A DNA stretch of 64,000 nucleotides from Aquicella siphonis (GCF_902459485.1 NZ_LR699120.1:1-64000), one strand, 5' to 3'; numbered from the stretch's first letter, positions 17,918 to 27,443 are shown. The notes: generated from the sequence alone by a model not told the origin. Translations and numbers: made by a program.

Positions 17918-18991
17918 GTGAAAATTATAGATCATTTCGAAATCCCCTATTATCAATACCTTAACGAAGAAAGCCAGCTGGCGGATGAAGCGCCGGAAGT
18001 AGCCAGGGATACTGGAACACTGCAGAAATTGTACAAGCTCATGGTACTGGTCAGAGCGATGGATACCAAAGCCATTGCGTTACAACGCACGGGAAAATTA
18101 GGCACTTATCCTTCCACCCGCGGCCAGGAAGCAGTGTTTGTCGGGGTCGGCAATGCTTTGGCCAAGGATGATATCTTTGTTCCGTATTATCGTGATATGG
18201 GAACTCTGATTCAGCGTGGCGTAAGATTATCCCAGATTTTGCAGTATTGGGGTGGAGATGAGCGCGGCAATTGTTATGACAGTGAAGATTTTCCCTATAG
18301 CGTGCCCATTGGCAGCCAAACCCTGCATGCAGCAGGAGCTGCCTATGCTGTGAAATTTCGCAAGGAAAATCGGGCTGTGCTTTCTTTGTTTGGAGATGGC
18401 GCGACATCTCAGGGCGATTTCTATGAAGCCATTAATGTGGCCGGCGCCTGGAAGCTGCCTATTGTATTTGTGGTTTGTAACAATCAATGGGCGATTTCAG
18501 TTCCACGGGAGGTGCAGACAGCGGCCCATACAATTGCACAAAAAGCGATCGCAGCCGGATTTTCAGGTGAACAAGTCGATGGCAATGACATTATTGCGGT
18601 CCAACATAGGACTGTTGAAGCATTGAAGAGCGCTAGAGAGAGAGGTGAACCACGGTTACTGGAAATGGTCTGCTATCGCCAGCACGATCATACTACTGCA
18701 GATGATGCCAGTCGTTATGAGCCAAAATCATTGCGTGAGCAGGAATGGAAGAAGGAGCCTGTCGCGCGCTTGCGCCGTTATCTTGAACAACTAAAAGCAT
18801 GGTCGGAACAGCAGGAAGAAATGCTGCAGGCTGAATGCGCCGCTGAAGTGGACAAGGCTGTCAATGAATATCTTTCAGTCACGCCACAGCCTCTTGCATC
18901 CATGTTTGATTACCTTTATGCCCGTTTACCGGAAGCTTACGCCGCGCAACGCGAGATGTTAAAAGATTTGGAGAATGTCGTTCATGGCTGA
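17918..18991 (+). CDS. pdhA: 2-oxoacid (pyruvate-type) dehydrogenase E1 alpha
   Basis: Thiamine-diphosphate-dependent decarboxylase subunit of an alpha2beta2 E1. 357 aa. The ThDP motif begins FGDGATSQGDFYEA and ends VCNNQWAIS. YPSTRGQEA and the phosphorylation-loop region YRQHDHTTADDASRY are typical of the pyruvate/branched-chain E1 alpha family. The start is GTG with an AGGGAG site upstream. It heads an E1alpha-E1beta-E2 operon with overlapping genes, divergent from phaB. Substrate (pyruvate, branched-chain 2-oxoacid or acetoin) cannot be fixed from sequence alone; the pyruvate reading is favoured by the motif set. Confidence 0.85.
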   Translation: MKIIDHFEIPYYQYLNEESQLADEAPEVARDTGTLQKLYKLMVLVRAMDTKAIALQRTGKLGTYPSTRGQEAVFVGVGNALAKDDIFVPYYRDMGTLIQRGVRLSQILQYWGGDERGNCYDSEDFPYSVPIGSQTLHAAGAAYAVKFRKENRAVLSLFGDGATSQGDFYEAINVAGAWKLPIVFVVCNNQWAISVPREVQTAAHTIAQKAIAAGFSGEQVDGNDIIAVQHRTVEALKSARERGEPRLLEMVCYRQHDHTTADDASRYEPKSLREQEWKKEPVARLRRYLEQLKAWSEQQEEMLQAECAAEVDKAVNEYLSVTPQPLASMFDYLYARLPEAYAAQREMLKDLENVVHG

Positions 18992-19964
18992 AATTACTTT
19001 AGTAGAAGCAGTGAATCAGGCACTTGCATATGAAATGGAAGCAAATCCTGATGTGATTGTCATGGGCGAGGATGTCGCAAAAAATGGCGGCGTGTTTCGC
19101 GCGACGGTTGGTTTGCTTGACAAGTTTGGAGCTGAACGGGTGCTCGATACTCCGCTTGCGGAATCCATGATCGCGGGTCTTGCTGTGGGCATGGCGGCAC
19201 GCGGGTTGAAACCTGTTGCTGAATTCCAGTTTATGGGCTTTATCTATCCTGCGCTTGACGAAATTATCAACCATGCTTCGCGCATGCGTAATCGTACTCG
19301 GGGACGATTGACTTGCCCGGTGGTGTTTCGCACGCCTTTTGGAGCCGGTATTCATGCGCCTGAGCATCATTCCGAAAGTACAGAGGCGTATTTTGCGCAT
19401 ACACCTGGCCTGCGGGTGGTGGTGCCTTCATCGCCCGCGCGTGCCTATGGTCTGCTGCTTGCCGCCATACGCGATCCGGACCCGGTGATATTTCTGGAAC
19501 CGTCAAGGCTTTACCGTTTTGCAAAACAAGAAGTAAAAAATGACGGCAAGGCATTGCCGCTAGATGTGTGTTTTACGCTGCGTGTCGGTGAAGACGTCAC
19601 CCTCGTGACCTGGGGCGCCATGGTAAAAGAAACGCTTGCTGCGGCAAATTCTCTGCAGCAATCCGGCGTTAGCGCAGAAGTGATCGATGTGGCAACCATC
19701 AAGCCATTGGATATGAATACGATACTTGCTTCGGTTGAAAAAACCGGACGCTGCGTGGTGGTGCATGAAGCGCCGCTGACCTGCGGGGTGGGCGCGGAAA
19801 TTATGGCGCAACTGGCCGAAAAGGCATTGTTTTCACTGAAGGCACCGCCAGAACGCGTCGCCGGATTTGATACCATCGTGCCTTATGCAAAACTCGAAAA
19901 ATATTATATTCCGAGTGAACAACGAATTATTGACGCGGTTTCGCGTCTTATGGAGTATGCATGA
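18984..19964 (+). CDS. pdhB: 2-oxoacid (pyruvate-type) dehydrogenase E1 beta
   Basis: Beta subunit of the E1 component, 326 aa. It contains VMGEDVAKNGGVFRAT, the TPLAES motif that contacts the alpha subunit, VEFQF-like EFQFMGFIYPALDEI, and the C-terminal transketolase domain (VTWGAMVKETL ... VIDVATIKPLD). The ATG at 18984 is preferred to one at 18975 because GGAG sits 10 bases before it. It overlaps the E1 alpha stop by 8 bases, and its own stop overlaps the E2 start by 4, so the subunits are translationally coupled. Confidence 0.88.
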   Translation: MAEITLVEAVNQALAYEMEANPDVIVMGEDVAKNGGVFRATVGLLDKFGAERVLDTPLAESMIAGLAVGMAARGLKPVAEFQFMGFIYPALDEIINHASRMRNRTRGRLTCPVVFRTPFGAGIHAPEHHSESTEAYFAHTPGLRVVVPSSPARAYGLLLAAIRDPDPVIFLEPSRLYRFAKQEVKNDGKALPLDVCFTLRVGEDVTLVTWGAMVKETLAAANSLQQSGVSAEVIDVATIKPLDMNTILASVEKTGRCVVVHEAPLTCGVGAEIMAQLAEKALFSLKAPPERVAGFDTIVPYAKLEKYYIPSEQRIIDAVSRLMEYA

Positions 19965-21079
19965 AAATTTTTCATTTACCCGATTTAGGCGAAGGTCTTG
20001 CTGAAGCGGAAATTCGTGAATGGTATGTCAAGGCCGGTGATGTGGTAAAAGTGGATCAGCCGCTGGTTTCAATGGAAACGGCAAAAGCGGTAGTAGATGT
20101 TCCATCACCTTACGCTGGCAAGATCAGCCAGCTGCATGGCAAAGTCAATGAAATCATCAAAACTGGTGCGCCATTGATTACTTACGAAGTGGATGAAGCC
20201 ACCGCTGACAAGGGTAGCGTGGTTGGAAAACTGGAGACCAGTGAAAAGAAATGGGATGACGGTGATGTGATCATTGGCGCTGCACAAACCAGGCCGCAGG
20301 CAGTCAAAGCCATGCCGGCGGCGAGAGTGCTTGCGCAACAGCTGCGTGTGGACTTGAATCAGGTCACACCCACCGGGCCTCAGGGTCTGATTACCGCGGA
20401 TGATGTTAAAAAGTTTCTTGAAGCCAAACCACAAACAGCCCAGCTTGAGGGAGCAACCGAAGCTTTGCGTGGAGTGCGCAGAGTGATGGCGCAAACGATG
20501 GCACAATCCCATCGCGAAGTGGTTCCGGTGACGATTGTGGAAGATGTGGATCTTACCGGCATGTTACCCAAGACGGATATCACGGTGAGAATTATTAAAG
20601 CGATGGTGGCGGCGGCGGCAGCGGAACCGGCGCTAAATGCGTGGTTTGATGGCAAATCTCTGGAACGCAAGGTATTCAAGGAAGTTCATATAGGTCTTGC
20701 GGTAGATTCGGTGGAAGGATTATTCGTCCCGGTCATCAAAAATGCGGAATCGCGCGCGGATGATGAATTACGAAAACTGATCAATGAATACAAGCAATCC
20801 GTCAGCACACGTACAATCGCTCAAAAAGATTTGCAAGGTGCAACCATGACTTTGTCAAATTTTGGCATGATCGCCGGGCGCTATGCCACGCCCATCATCG
20901 TGCCTCCGGCCGTCGCGATTCTGGGTTGCGGGCGCAGCAGGGAAGTCGCAATCCCTAGGAATGGACAAATAGTGATAGGCAAGATCATGCCTTTATCACT
21001 GACGTTTGACCATAGGGCGGTCACTGGCGGAGAAGCAACACGATTTCTTGATGCGGTCATCAGGCATTTGCAAGCCTAA
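19961..21079 (+). CDS. pdhC: 2-oxoacid dehydrogenase E2 acyltransferase, single lipoyl domain
   Basis: 372 aa. Residues 1-78 are a lipoyl domain with the lipoylated lysine in METAKAVVDV (K42). Residues about 108-148 are the peripheral subunit-binding domain (ARVLAQQLRVDLNQVTPTGPQG). The remainder is the catalytic acyltransferase core. Near the C-terminus the usual HRxxDG motif reads HRAVTG (H351, T355), so the customary aspartate is a threonine; this could be a subfamily trait. No E3 (dihydrolipoamide dehydrogenase) gene follows. A terminator lies directly downstream. Confidence 0.87.
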   Translation: MKIFHLPDLGEGLAEAEIREWYVKAGDVVKVDQPLVSMETAKAVVDVPSPYAGKISQLHGKVNEIIKTGAPLITYEVDEATADKGSVVGKLETSEKKWDDGDVIIGAAQTRPQAVKAMPAARVLAQQLRVDLNQVTPTGPQGLITADDVKKFLEAKPQTAQLEGATEALRGVRRVMAQTMAQSHREVVPVTIVEDVDLTGMLPKTDITVRIIKAMVAAAAAEPALNAWFDGKSLERKVFKEVHIGLAVDSVEGLFVPVIKNAESRADDELRKLINEYKQSVSTRTIAQKDLQGATMTLSNFGMIAGRYATPIIVPPAVAILGCGRSREVAIPRNGQIVIGKIMPLSLTFDHRAVTGGEATRFLDAVIRHLQA

Positions 21080-21087
21080 AACGATTC

Positions 21088-21126
21088 ATCAGCCGTTTCA
21101 TTTCTAAGAATGCGCGGCTGATTTTT
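21088..21126 (+). terminator. Rho-independent terminator of the E1-E2 operon
   Basis: ATCAGCCG (21088-21095) pairs perfectly with CGGCTGAT (21115-21122), with a 19-nt loop, and runs into TTTTT at 21122-21126. It begins 9 bases after the E2 stop. Confidence 0.8.
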
Positions 21127-21174
21127 GTATCAGCACAATGAACGCTCCCCAAGCATCATCTGTTTAAGCTGGCT

Positions 21175-21789
21175 TTATTTGCTCCCCGTTGAAGAGGGTC
21201 CCGCGCTTGTTGAATTTCCGTTCGCTGGCTGTGAGCCTGCGGGAATGGATTGAGCGGGCACAGAGATGTTCGCACCCGGATTGACTGTGCTATTGCCTTG
21301 CTGAGTCCAAATATTCATTTGATACTGAATAAGATCATTCATTCCATTAAAAATATTCATGAATGAATTTTGTATATTTTTCTGTTCTTTCTGCATTGTA
21401 TTCATGAAGGTTTTTAACTGCTCATCGGTGAGACCTTTTGGCGCGCCATTTTGGATTATTTGATAATTCTTGGGCTGGGCTCCGCTGGAAAGCATATCTT
21501 GTTTTAAGGTGAAGGAATTGGTTGTGCCCTTGGCATTTTTGATGTCAATGACTTTAACCCAGCCAACGTTACCATTGCGAGGGTCTGCTGCCTTTATCCA
21601 TTCGCCGTTACTGGAAGTCATAATGGGAATAATTCCTGTCGACATGTCAGCACTGCCGATAAGCTTGGCGGATGACGCAGGTTGATCATATAAATTAACG
21701 GGTTGCGAGAACGCAAGCGATGAAAAAACACCGGCCGCGATTGTCATGCCTATGGAAGCGATGGCCAGACGCAGCAGGGCATGTTTCAT
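21175..21789 (-). CDS. exported SH3-like domain protein
   Basis: 204 aa with an N-terminal signal peptide (LAIASIGMTIAAGVFSSLAFS). Residues about 28-85 (VNLYDQPASSAKLIG ... SSNGEWIKAADPRNGNVGWVKV) have the strand pattern of a bacterial SH3 domain. A helical middle (about 115-160) and a low-complexity Ser/Pro/Gly/Asn tail follow. GAGGAGGA precedes the ATG. Periplasmic envelope protein of unknown role; no catalytic motif is visible. Confidence 0.65.
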   Translation of the reverse strand: MKHALLRLAIASIGMTIAAGVFSSLAFSQPVNLYDQPASSAKLIGSADMSTGIIPIMTSSNGEWIKAADPRNGNVGWVKVIDIKNAKGTTNSFTLKQDMLSSGAQPKNYQIIQNGAPKGLTDEQLKTFMNTMQKEQKNIQNSFMNIFNGMNDLIQYQMNIWTQQGNSTVNPGANISVPAQSIPAGSQPANGNSTSAGPSSTGSK

Positions 21790-22057
21790 AAAATCCTCCT
21801 CTATTCAACAACTTTTACTGTTGGCCATTGGCGGCGTGTTTTCTCTCAATAACGTCCTGTTTATGGTTGCCCTTTATATTCATTCACTTGCATATCATGC
21901 ACCGCGTGAATGTTGTATGATGTAATGAAAGGGCAGGATCTCTATAAGAATTATATATGATTGACACGAAGCCTGCTCGCGCGTGTAAGCTGCGTAATCA
22001 TGGAAAAATGAAACATCCGGGGTGTGTGACAAGGTTGTTTTTTCAAGGCAGGGACTC

Positions 22058-24022
22058 ATGAATAAAAACATTCTAACATTATCGCTGGTTTGTATCCTGG
22101 CTTTTGTCGCAGCTAGCCTTTTCATTACGGTCGATCCTTTCAATCTGCGTATTTCGACCCAAACAAAAGTTTATCTGTATTTTATTTCAAGCAGTGTCTT
22201 TATGCTGTTTTTAATAATATTGCTGCGGCAAGCCAAGAAAACGGGACATAAACTGTCTCGGTTTTCATTCCAGAAGAAGGAAATTGAAACAAGACTGCAT
22301 GAAGAGCAGCGCCGCTTTCAGGCTGTGTTTGAGTATGGAAATACCTGTATTGCCATGCTGAGTATTGAAGGGCGTTTTTTGAGAGTCAACAAGGCGTTTT
22401 GTGATCTTCTTGGTTATGAACAAGATGATGTGCATGCAATGAATTTTTATTATCTGGTTAATCAGAACGAGTTGAATAACCTGCAAATCAATATGCAGCA
22501 CCTGATGGATGACACGTTGTCAGTATATCAGGGTGAACTTGAATGTTATAAAAAAAATGGAGAAACAGTCTGGATCAAGGCGACACTGGCACTGATCCGG
22601 GATTATGACGAAAATCCTAAATATTATATATTGCAGGCTGAAAATATCACACAGCAAAAAAACTCGGAAGACAGGCTGCGTCACATGGCATATCATGATC
22701 CATTAACCAGCCTGGCCAACCGAAACAAACTCGAACAATATATCAATCACTTGCTTGCCACCGCCAGCCGTCAACAACACTGTTTCGCTTTGTTGTTTCT
22801 GGACCTGGACGGATTTAAAAACATTAATGACACCATCGGGCATGAGGCAGGCGACACATTGTTGCAGGTTATCGCGGAAAGATTGCGAAATACGGTCAGA
22901 AATACTGACATGGTGGCGCGATTGGGCGGTGATGAATTTGTTGTGCTTGTCACGGATGTGAAGATAACCGACTCGGTCGCCATGATTGCAAAAAAAATTC
23001 TAGACAGTATTTTACAAGGCATCATTATCAAAGGTCAGGATATCTATATAACTACCAGTATCGGCATCAGTATTTATCCCTATGACGGTCTCAGCCTTCC
23101 CTCACTAATGAAATGCGCAGATCTTGCCCTGTATCGGGCAAAGGAGCATGGAAGAAACAACTATCAGTTTTACACACAGGAAATGACAACCAAAGCTAAA
23201 GAAAAAATGGATATCAAAAGTGCCCTGAATCAGGCGCTCGCTAAACAGGAATTTTATTTGCTCTTTCAACCTGAAATGAATATCCAGACCGGACAGATCA
23301 CCAGTGTTGAAGCATTATTACGCTGGAAGAACGAGCAATACAGCGGTATCAGGCCGGATGAAATCATTGCGCTTGCTGAAGAATCAGGGTTAATCATTCC
23401 TGTAAGTGAATGGATACTAAAATCAGCATGTGAGCAATTAAAAAAATGGCATGATCAGGGATGCCGCGCACTCTCCATGGCGGTGAATTGTACGGCCAGG
23501 CAATTCAAGCAAACGACTTTCATTGAAAATATTTATTCGATCATAAATGAAATCAAGATACCTCCAGAATCACTTGAAATCGAAGTGACTGAAAGCATGA
23601 TCATGAAAGACCCTGACAATACGCTCAGGATTCTTGATAGTCTGAAGTCAAAAGGCGTGAAGATTGTGATTGATGATTTTGGCACTGGCTATTGGTCTAT
23701 CGGCAATCTTAGGAAGCTGTCCGTTGACAAGATCAAGATAGACAGAACTTTCATTCAGCATATTATGAATGACAAGACCACTGCTGAGATTACCAGCGCC
23801 ATCATCGCCATGGTGAACAAACTGGGCATGACGTCTGTTGCTGAAGGAGTGGAAACGCGTCAGCAATATGAATTTCTACTACGGGAAAAATGTTGCGAAA
23901 TACAGGGATTTTACCTCTCGCGCCCCGTATCTGCGGAAGAGATATCCAAACTGCTGCAGTACGGGGTTTCCATTGAAGAAAGGGAAACCGCGGCGGATTC
24001 GGAAGCGCGAACGACTTCGTGA
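22058..24022 (+). CDS. membrane PAS-GGDEF-EAL cyclic-di-GMP protein
   Basis: 654 aa from the ATG at 22058 (GGCAGGG upstream). Two membrane helices lie in the first 60 residues, then a PAS domain (about 80-200: FQAVFEYGNTCIAMLS...). The GGDEF domain follows with an intact ARLGGDEF active site, and RNTD five residues before it is an inhibitory I-site. The EAL domain has VEALLRW, the EVTES glutamate, DDFGTGYWSIGNL, KIKID and AEGVET, all intact. Both synthesis and breakdown of c-di-GMP are therefore possible; the DFGTGYxS signature is only slightly altered (W for S). It probably senses a cytoplasmic or membrane signal via PAS. Single gene. Confidence 0.92.
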   Translation: MNKNILTLSLVCILAFVAASLFITVDPFNLRISTQTKVYLYFISSSVFMLFLIILLRQAKKTGHKLSRFSFQKKEIETRLHEEQRRFQAVFEYGNTCIAMLSIEGRFLRVNKAFCDLLGYEQDDVHAMNFYYLVNQNELNNLQINMQHLMDDTLSVYQGELECYKKNGETVWIKATLALIRDYDENPKYYILQAENITQQKNSEDRLRHMAYHDPLTSLANRNKLEQYINHLLATASRQQHCFALLFLDLDGFKNINDTIGHEAGDTLLQVIAERLRNTVRNTDMVARLGGDEFVVLVTDVKITDSVAMIAKKILDSILQGIIIKGQDIYITTSIGISIYPYDGLSLPSLMKCADLALYRAKEHGRNNYQFYTQEMTTKAKEKMDIKSALNQALAKQEFYLLFQPEMNIQTGQITSVEALLRWKNEQYSGIRPDEIIALAEESGLIIPVSEWILKSACEQLKKWHDQGCRALSMAVNCTARQFKQTTFIENIYSIINEIKIPPESLEIEVTESMIMKDPDNTLRILDSLKSKGVKIVIDDFGTGYWSIGNLRKLSVDKIKIDRTFIQHIMNDKTTAEITSAIIAMVNKLGMTSVAEGVETRQQYEFLLREKCCEIQGFYLSRPVSAEEISKLLQYGVSIEERETAADSEARTTS

Positions 24023-24084
24023 GCACGCAATATGCCGCACGATGCATGCGGTTTAAAGGCACTAAAACAGGAAGCGGCTTGATC

Positions 24085-26157
24085 TCACATCGTTTCCAGA
24101 TACTTCTTTCTGAGTATCCTGCGCATGATTTTATTAGATGCGGTTTTGGGCAGTTCTGTTGTGAGCACGATGTCATGAATTTTGAACAAGGGATTTAAAT
24201 GCAAGTTGATTTTTTTTTGCATTTCTTTCATGACATCTTGTTTATTCAAAGCGGCAGCAGTGGACGCATAGATAATTAACAAATTTGGCCCATTGTTGGC
24301 GGGCGGGATAGCGATGGCTGCAACCTCGAGAATGTCAGGCAAACCAGCCAGTGTTCGTTCTATTTCCGCGGCACTGGTTTTGATGCCGCCCAGTTTCATC
24401 GTATCATCCACACGACCCAAAATGCTGTAGAAACCACCCGGAAGTTGTTTAATCTGATCGCCATGACGCCGCAACATTTCGCCGTTGGCGGACTTGGGCA
24501 TGTGTTCAAAATAAACCTGATAATGGTCAGCGTTAAGCAATTGCGTTGACAGACCGATTGAGGGAGGAATGATGGCAACCTCGCCAGTGGATGCAGGCTG
24601 GCCATTTTCATCGATAATAGCAAAATTCATTCCCATGGCGGGAGTGGTGAATAAAGAAGGGTAGTTCATTTGGATAACCGTGCTGGATATATAGGCTCCC
24701 CCAATTTCAGTACCTCCGCAATATTCAATAACAGGTTTGTAACCGGCGAGAAACATTAAATAAAACATGTCTTCGGCGTTGGAGCATTCCCCTGTAGAGC
24801 TGAATACTTTGATGGTGTGCCAGTCCAGATTTTCCATGCATCCTGATTGCCGCCAGGTTGCAACCAAGGTGGGAACAACTCCAAGCATGTTGACCCGAGC
24901 ATGTTGAATGAATTCGCCGAATGCACGGTCTTTTGGCGCCCCGGAATAGAGTGCTATGGCGGCGTGGTTGATGAGGGCTGCAAAGATAAGCCAGGGACCC
25001 ATCATCCAGCCTAGGTTGGTCGGCCAGGCCATGACATCACCGGCTTGGATATTCTGGTGAAAAAATGCGTCACTGGCTGCTTTAATGGGTGTGGTGTGGT
25101 TCCAGATGATGGCTTTGGGACTGCCGGTTGTGCCAGAGGAAAATAAAATATTGCATGGTGACATGGGCAGACAGGATTCGGGTGTAAATATGTCAGAATC
25201 GACAAGAAAAGACTCCCATGACTTGTCAGACTCATGCAAAGCAAGCGTGACACGCGACTCACAGGGTGTGACTATAATTCTAAAACTCTGCATGTCGTTT
25301 TGCTCAACCGGGAGGGAACGGCAATGGCTGACTTTCTCATATAATGGAAAGTATTTTTCTCCCCAGTGGGTGAAATCCTGGGTAAAGATGGCCTTGGCAT
25401 GCGCGATTTTCAGGCGGATGGCGATTTCTTCCGATGAAAAACTATCCGCGATAGAAACGACAACGCCACCCATTTTGATAATACCAAGATAAATCGCGAC
25501 AGCGTAATGATTCATCGGCATGGCAATACCGATAGCATCGCCAGGATTGATTCCGGATTGGATAAGGCTGTTCGCGACTCGGTTTGAAAGCCGGTCCAAT
25601 TCATCATAAGACAGTTTGATGAGATTCTTGTGGCTATCTTCATAGATAATGGCGGTTGCGGAACCAGGCGCTGTAAAACAACTGTTTATGATGTTCATGC
25701 GTGATCCAGGAAACCAGACGGGGAATTCCTTTCCCTGACTCAGATCACAAATGTTATCCGGTGCTTTATCAAACACAATCCCCAATTTTTTAACGATGCG
25801 GCTCCAGAAATTCTGGTATTGACTGACAGTCCAGGCATGAAACGCATTAATATCATCCATTCCCAGATCAGACATGAATTTGGTAAGATTTGCCGAAGCG
25901 ATTGATTCAGCAGCGGGAACCCACGCTGGAGCGGATTCAGGCCGGGATTCCCGGTCCGGAAAGAGGCTGTTATACACAAGCAGGTGAATGTCAAACGCAT
26001 ATTGGTCTGATATTAGATCTCTAGATATGGCAGACCAGGCTTGTTCGGGAGTAGCGCATCGGGAGAATATGTTTTGCATCTGATTCAGGAACCGGAGGGA
26101 AGCTTCCCTATCCAGGCCTTTTTCCATAAGCTGATCCATCGTGACGGCAGGTTTCAT
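24085..26157 (-). CDS. acyl-CoA/acetoacetyl-CoA synthetase-like adenylate-forming enzyme
   Basis: 690 aa, ANL superfamily. The ATP loop FSSGTTGSPKAIIW lies near residue 345; the YCGGTEIGG A5-like motif, the LGRVDDTMKLGG hinge and the C-terminal lysine in TASNKIMRR are present, so it should be active. The long N-terminal region (about 150 aa before the ACAS-like segment EFPVWFPGSRMNIINSCF) recalls acetoacetyl-CoA synthetases and the plant AAE17/18 group. It would activate a carboxylic acid to its CoA ester. It is convergent with the GGDEF-EAL gene and divergent from queC. Substrate unknown. Confidence 0.8.
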   Translation of the reverse strand: MKPAVTMDQLMEKGLDREASLRFLNQMQNIFSRCATPEQAWSAISRDLISDQYAFDIHLLVYNSLFPDRESRPESAPAWVPAAESIASANLTKFMSDLGMDDINAFHAWTVSQYQNFWSRIVKKLGIVFDKAPDNICDLSQGKEFPVWFPGSRMNIINSCFTAPGSATAIIYEDSHKNLIKLSYDELDRLSNRVANSLIQSGINPGDAIGIAMPMNHYAVAIYLGIIKMGGVVVSIADSFSSEEIAIRLKIAHAKAIFTQDFTHWGEKYFPLYEKVSHCRSLPVEQNDMQSFRIIVTPCESRVTLALHESDKSWESFLVDSDIFTPESCLPMSPCNILFSSGTTGSPKAIIWNHTTPIKAASDAFFHQNIQAGDVMAWPTNLGWMMGPWLIFAALINHAAIALYSGAPKDRAFGEFIQHARVNMLGVVPTLVATWRQSGCMENLDWHTIKVFSSTGECSNAEDMFYLMFLAGYKPVIEYCGGTEIGGAYISSTVIQMNYPSLFTTPAMGMNFAIIDENGQPASTGEVAIIPPSIGLSTQLLNADHYQVYFEHMPKSANGEMLRRHGDQIKQLPGGFYSILGRVDDTMKLGGIKTSAAEIERTLAGLPDILEVAAIAIPPANNGPNLLIIYASTAAALNKQDVMKEMQKKINLHLNPLFKIHDIVLTTELPKTASNKIMRRILRKKYLETM

Positions 26158-26180
26158 GGCTTGTTCTCTGCTTTAACAGA

Positions 26181-26209
26181 TTATCAATTCGAAAACATAA
26201 TGCTATACT
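26181..26209 (+). promoter_or_regulatory. candidate sigma-70 promoter for queC
   Basis: TTATCA (26181-26186), 17-bp spacer, TATACT (26204-26209), 28 bases before the queC ATG. Spacing is ideal and the -10 matches 5 of 6. Confidence 0.5.
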
Positions 26210-26237
26210 CATTTCACGCAAAACGGGAGCCTCAAGC

Positions 26238-26915
26238 ATGAATAAAAAAGCAATTGTGTTATTTTCTGGCGGCCTGGATTCCACTACTTGTCTGGTCTAT
26301 GCGCTGGAGCAAGGTTTTTCCTGCTACGCACTCAGCTTTGTATATGGTCAAAAACACCATGTCGAAGTGGAACAGGCGGGTAAAATCGCCGGCCAATATG
26401 GTGTAAAAGAGCATAAAATCCTCTCGCTGCCGCTGGATGAGATTCGCGGCTCATCACTAACTGATAAAAACCTGGCTGTCCGTGATTATCAGGCGTCAGA
26501 CAAAATTCCGGACACTTATGTGCCTGCTCGTAATACCATCTTTCTTTCATTTGCGCTTGGCTGGGGTGAGGTATTAGGCGCATATGATATTTTTTTAGGA
26601 GCCAATCACCTTGATTACTCAGGGTATCCGGATTGTCGGCCCGAATATTTGCATGCATTTGAAAAACTGGCTACTTTGGCGACCAAAACCGGAGTGGAGC
26701 AAGACCAGCGTTTTAAGATCCATACACCGCTGTTATCGCTCAGCAAGGCTGAAATTATTCGCAAGGGTTTGCATTTAGGAATCGATTATAGCCAAACCAT
26801 TTCGTGTTATCGCGCAGATATCAACGGACGCGCGTGCGGATCCTGTGACAGCTGTGTTTATAGGAAAAAGGGATTCACCGAAGCAGGCGTGACAGATCCA
26901 ACAATATATGCTTGA
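26238..26915 (+). CDS. queC: 7-cyano-7-deazaguanine synthase
   Basis: Converts 7-carboxy-7-deazaguanine to preQ0 with ATP and ammonia, a step to queuosine in tRNA. 225 aa, typical length. The N-terminal PP-loop VLFSGGLDSTTCL (residues 7-19) and the four zinc cysteines (SCYRADINGRACGSCDSC) are intact. GGGAG lies nine bases before the ATG. queD, queE and queF are not in the window. Two queuosine-precursor transporters about 24 kb away suggest the cell also salvages precursors. Confidence 0.95.
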   Translation: MNKKAIVLFSGGLDSTTCLVYALEQGFSCYALSFVYGQKHHVEVEQAGKIAGQYGVKEHKILSLPLDEIRGSSLTDKNLAVRDYQASDKIPDTYVPARNTIFLSFALGWGEVLGAYDIFLGANHLDYSGYPDCRPEYLHAFEKLATLATKTGVEQDQRFKIHTPLLSLSKAEIIRKGLHLGIDYSQTISCYRADINGRACGSCDSCVYRKKGFTEAGVTDPTIYA

Positions 26916-27010
26916 ACGCCCTCGACCATCGTGGCTGCATGAAACCGCTGCTCGTTCCTGAATCAGAAAATATATGCTTTTTCTTTGCGATGAGTGATAA
27001 GGGGCTGATG

Positions 27011-27043
27011 AAAAAGAAAAAGCCATGCGGTTTCCCGCATGGC
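27011..27043 (-). terminator. Rho-independent terminator of fis
   Basis: GCCATGCGG (27022-27030) and CCGCATGGC (27035-27043) form a perfect 9-bp stem with a 4-nt loop. On the minus strand it is followed by TTTTTCTTTTT, 21 bases after the fis stop. Confidence 0.9.
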
Positions 27044-27064
27044 CCTGATATCAATATAGTGGTG

Positions 27065-27331
27065 CTAGTCTAACATTCCGTACTGTTTTAGTTTTTTCCT
27101 TAATGTTCCGCGTGAAATTCCAAGAATGTTCGCCATTTTAACCTGGTTGTAATGCGTGTGATTAATCAGGACTTCCAAGAGCGGCCTTTCAATTTCTTCC
27201 AGCAAAATCGAATAGAAATCTACCGGTTGTTCACTTCCGATATTGGAAAAATAATTGCGCAAGGTATCTTTAACGACTTGCTTGAGGGTGATTGTTTCTA
27301 AATCTTCAGCCATTACCATTTTTTTATTCAT
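27065..27331 (-). CDS. fis: Fis-type nucleoid protein
   Basis: 88 aa, close to E. coli Fis (98 aa). The C-terminal helix-turn-helix NQVKMANILGISRGTLRKKL is diagnostic, preceded by the dimerisation helices (LLEEIERPLLEVLINHTHYN). Fis bends DNA and controls rRNA and growth-phase genes. GGAG sits eight bases before the ATG. Unlike in enterics it is not downstream of dusB; here it is downstream of a basic coiled-coil protein gene on the same strand. This family commonly occurs as several paralogues in Legionella-like genomes, so it may be one of several. Confidence 0.92.
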   Translation of the reverse strand: MNKKMVMAEDLETITLKQVVKDTLRNYFSNIGSEQPVDFYSILLEEIERPLLEVLINHTHYNQVKMANILGISRGTLRKKLKQYGMLD

Positions 27332-27389
27332 AAATAAAACTCCATACTATCCATAGTTTTAGTTATATCTTTCCGTGATCAAAGACTAA

Positions 27390-27421
27390 AAGTGATCTCC
27401 AACGCCTTGCTGCTGGAGATC
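27390..27421 (-). terminator. hairpin after the coiled-coil gene
   Basis: GATCTCCA (27394-27401) pairs with TGGAGATC (27414-27421), loop 12 nt. On the minus strand it is followed by ACTTTTAG, a weak T-run. Lies 23 bases after the stop at 27444. Confidence 0.5.
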
Positions 27422-27443
27422 ATGCTCGTTACAAATGAGTAGT

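Noticed and set aside
26920-27010. Possible small RNA between queC and fis
   Set aside because: The only structure is the fis terminator at 27022-27043.
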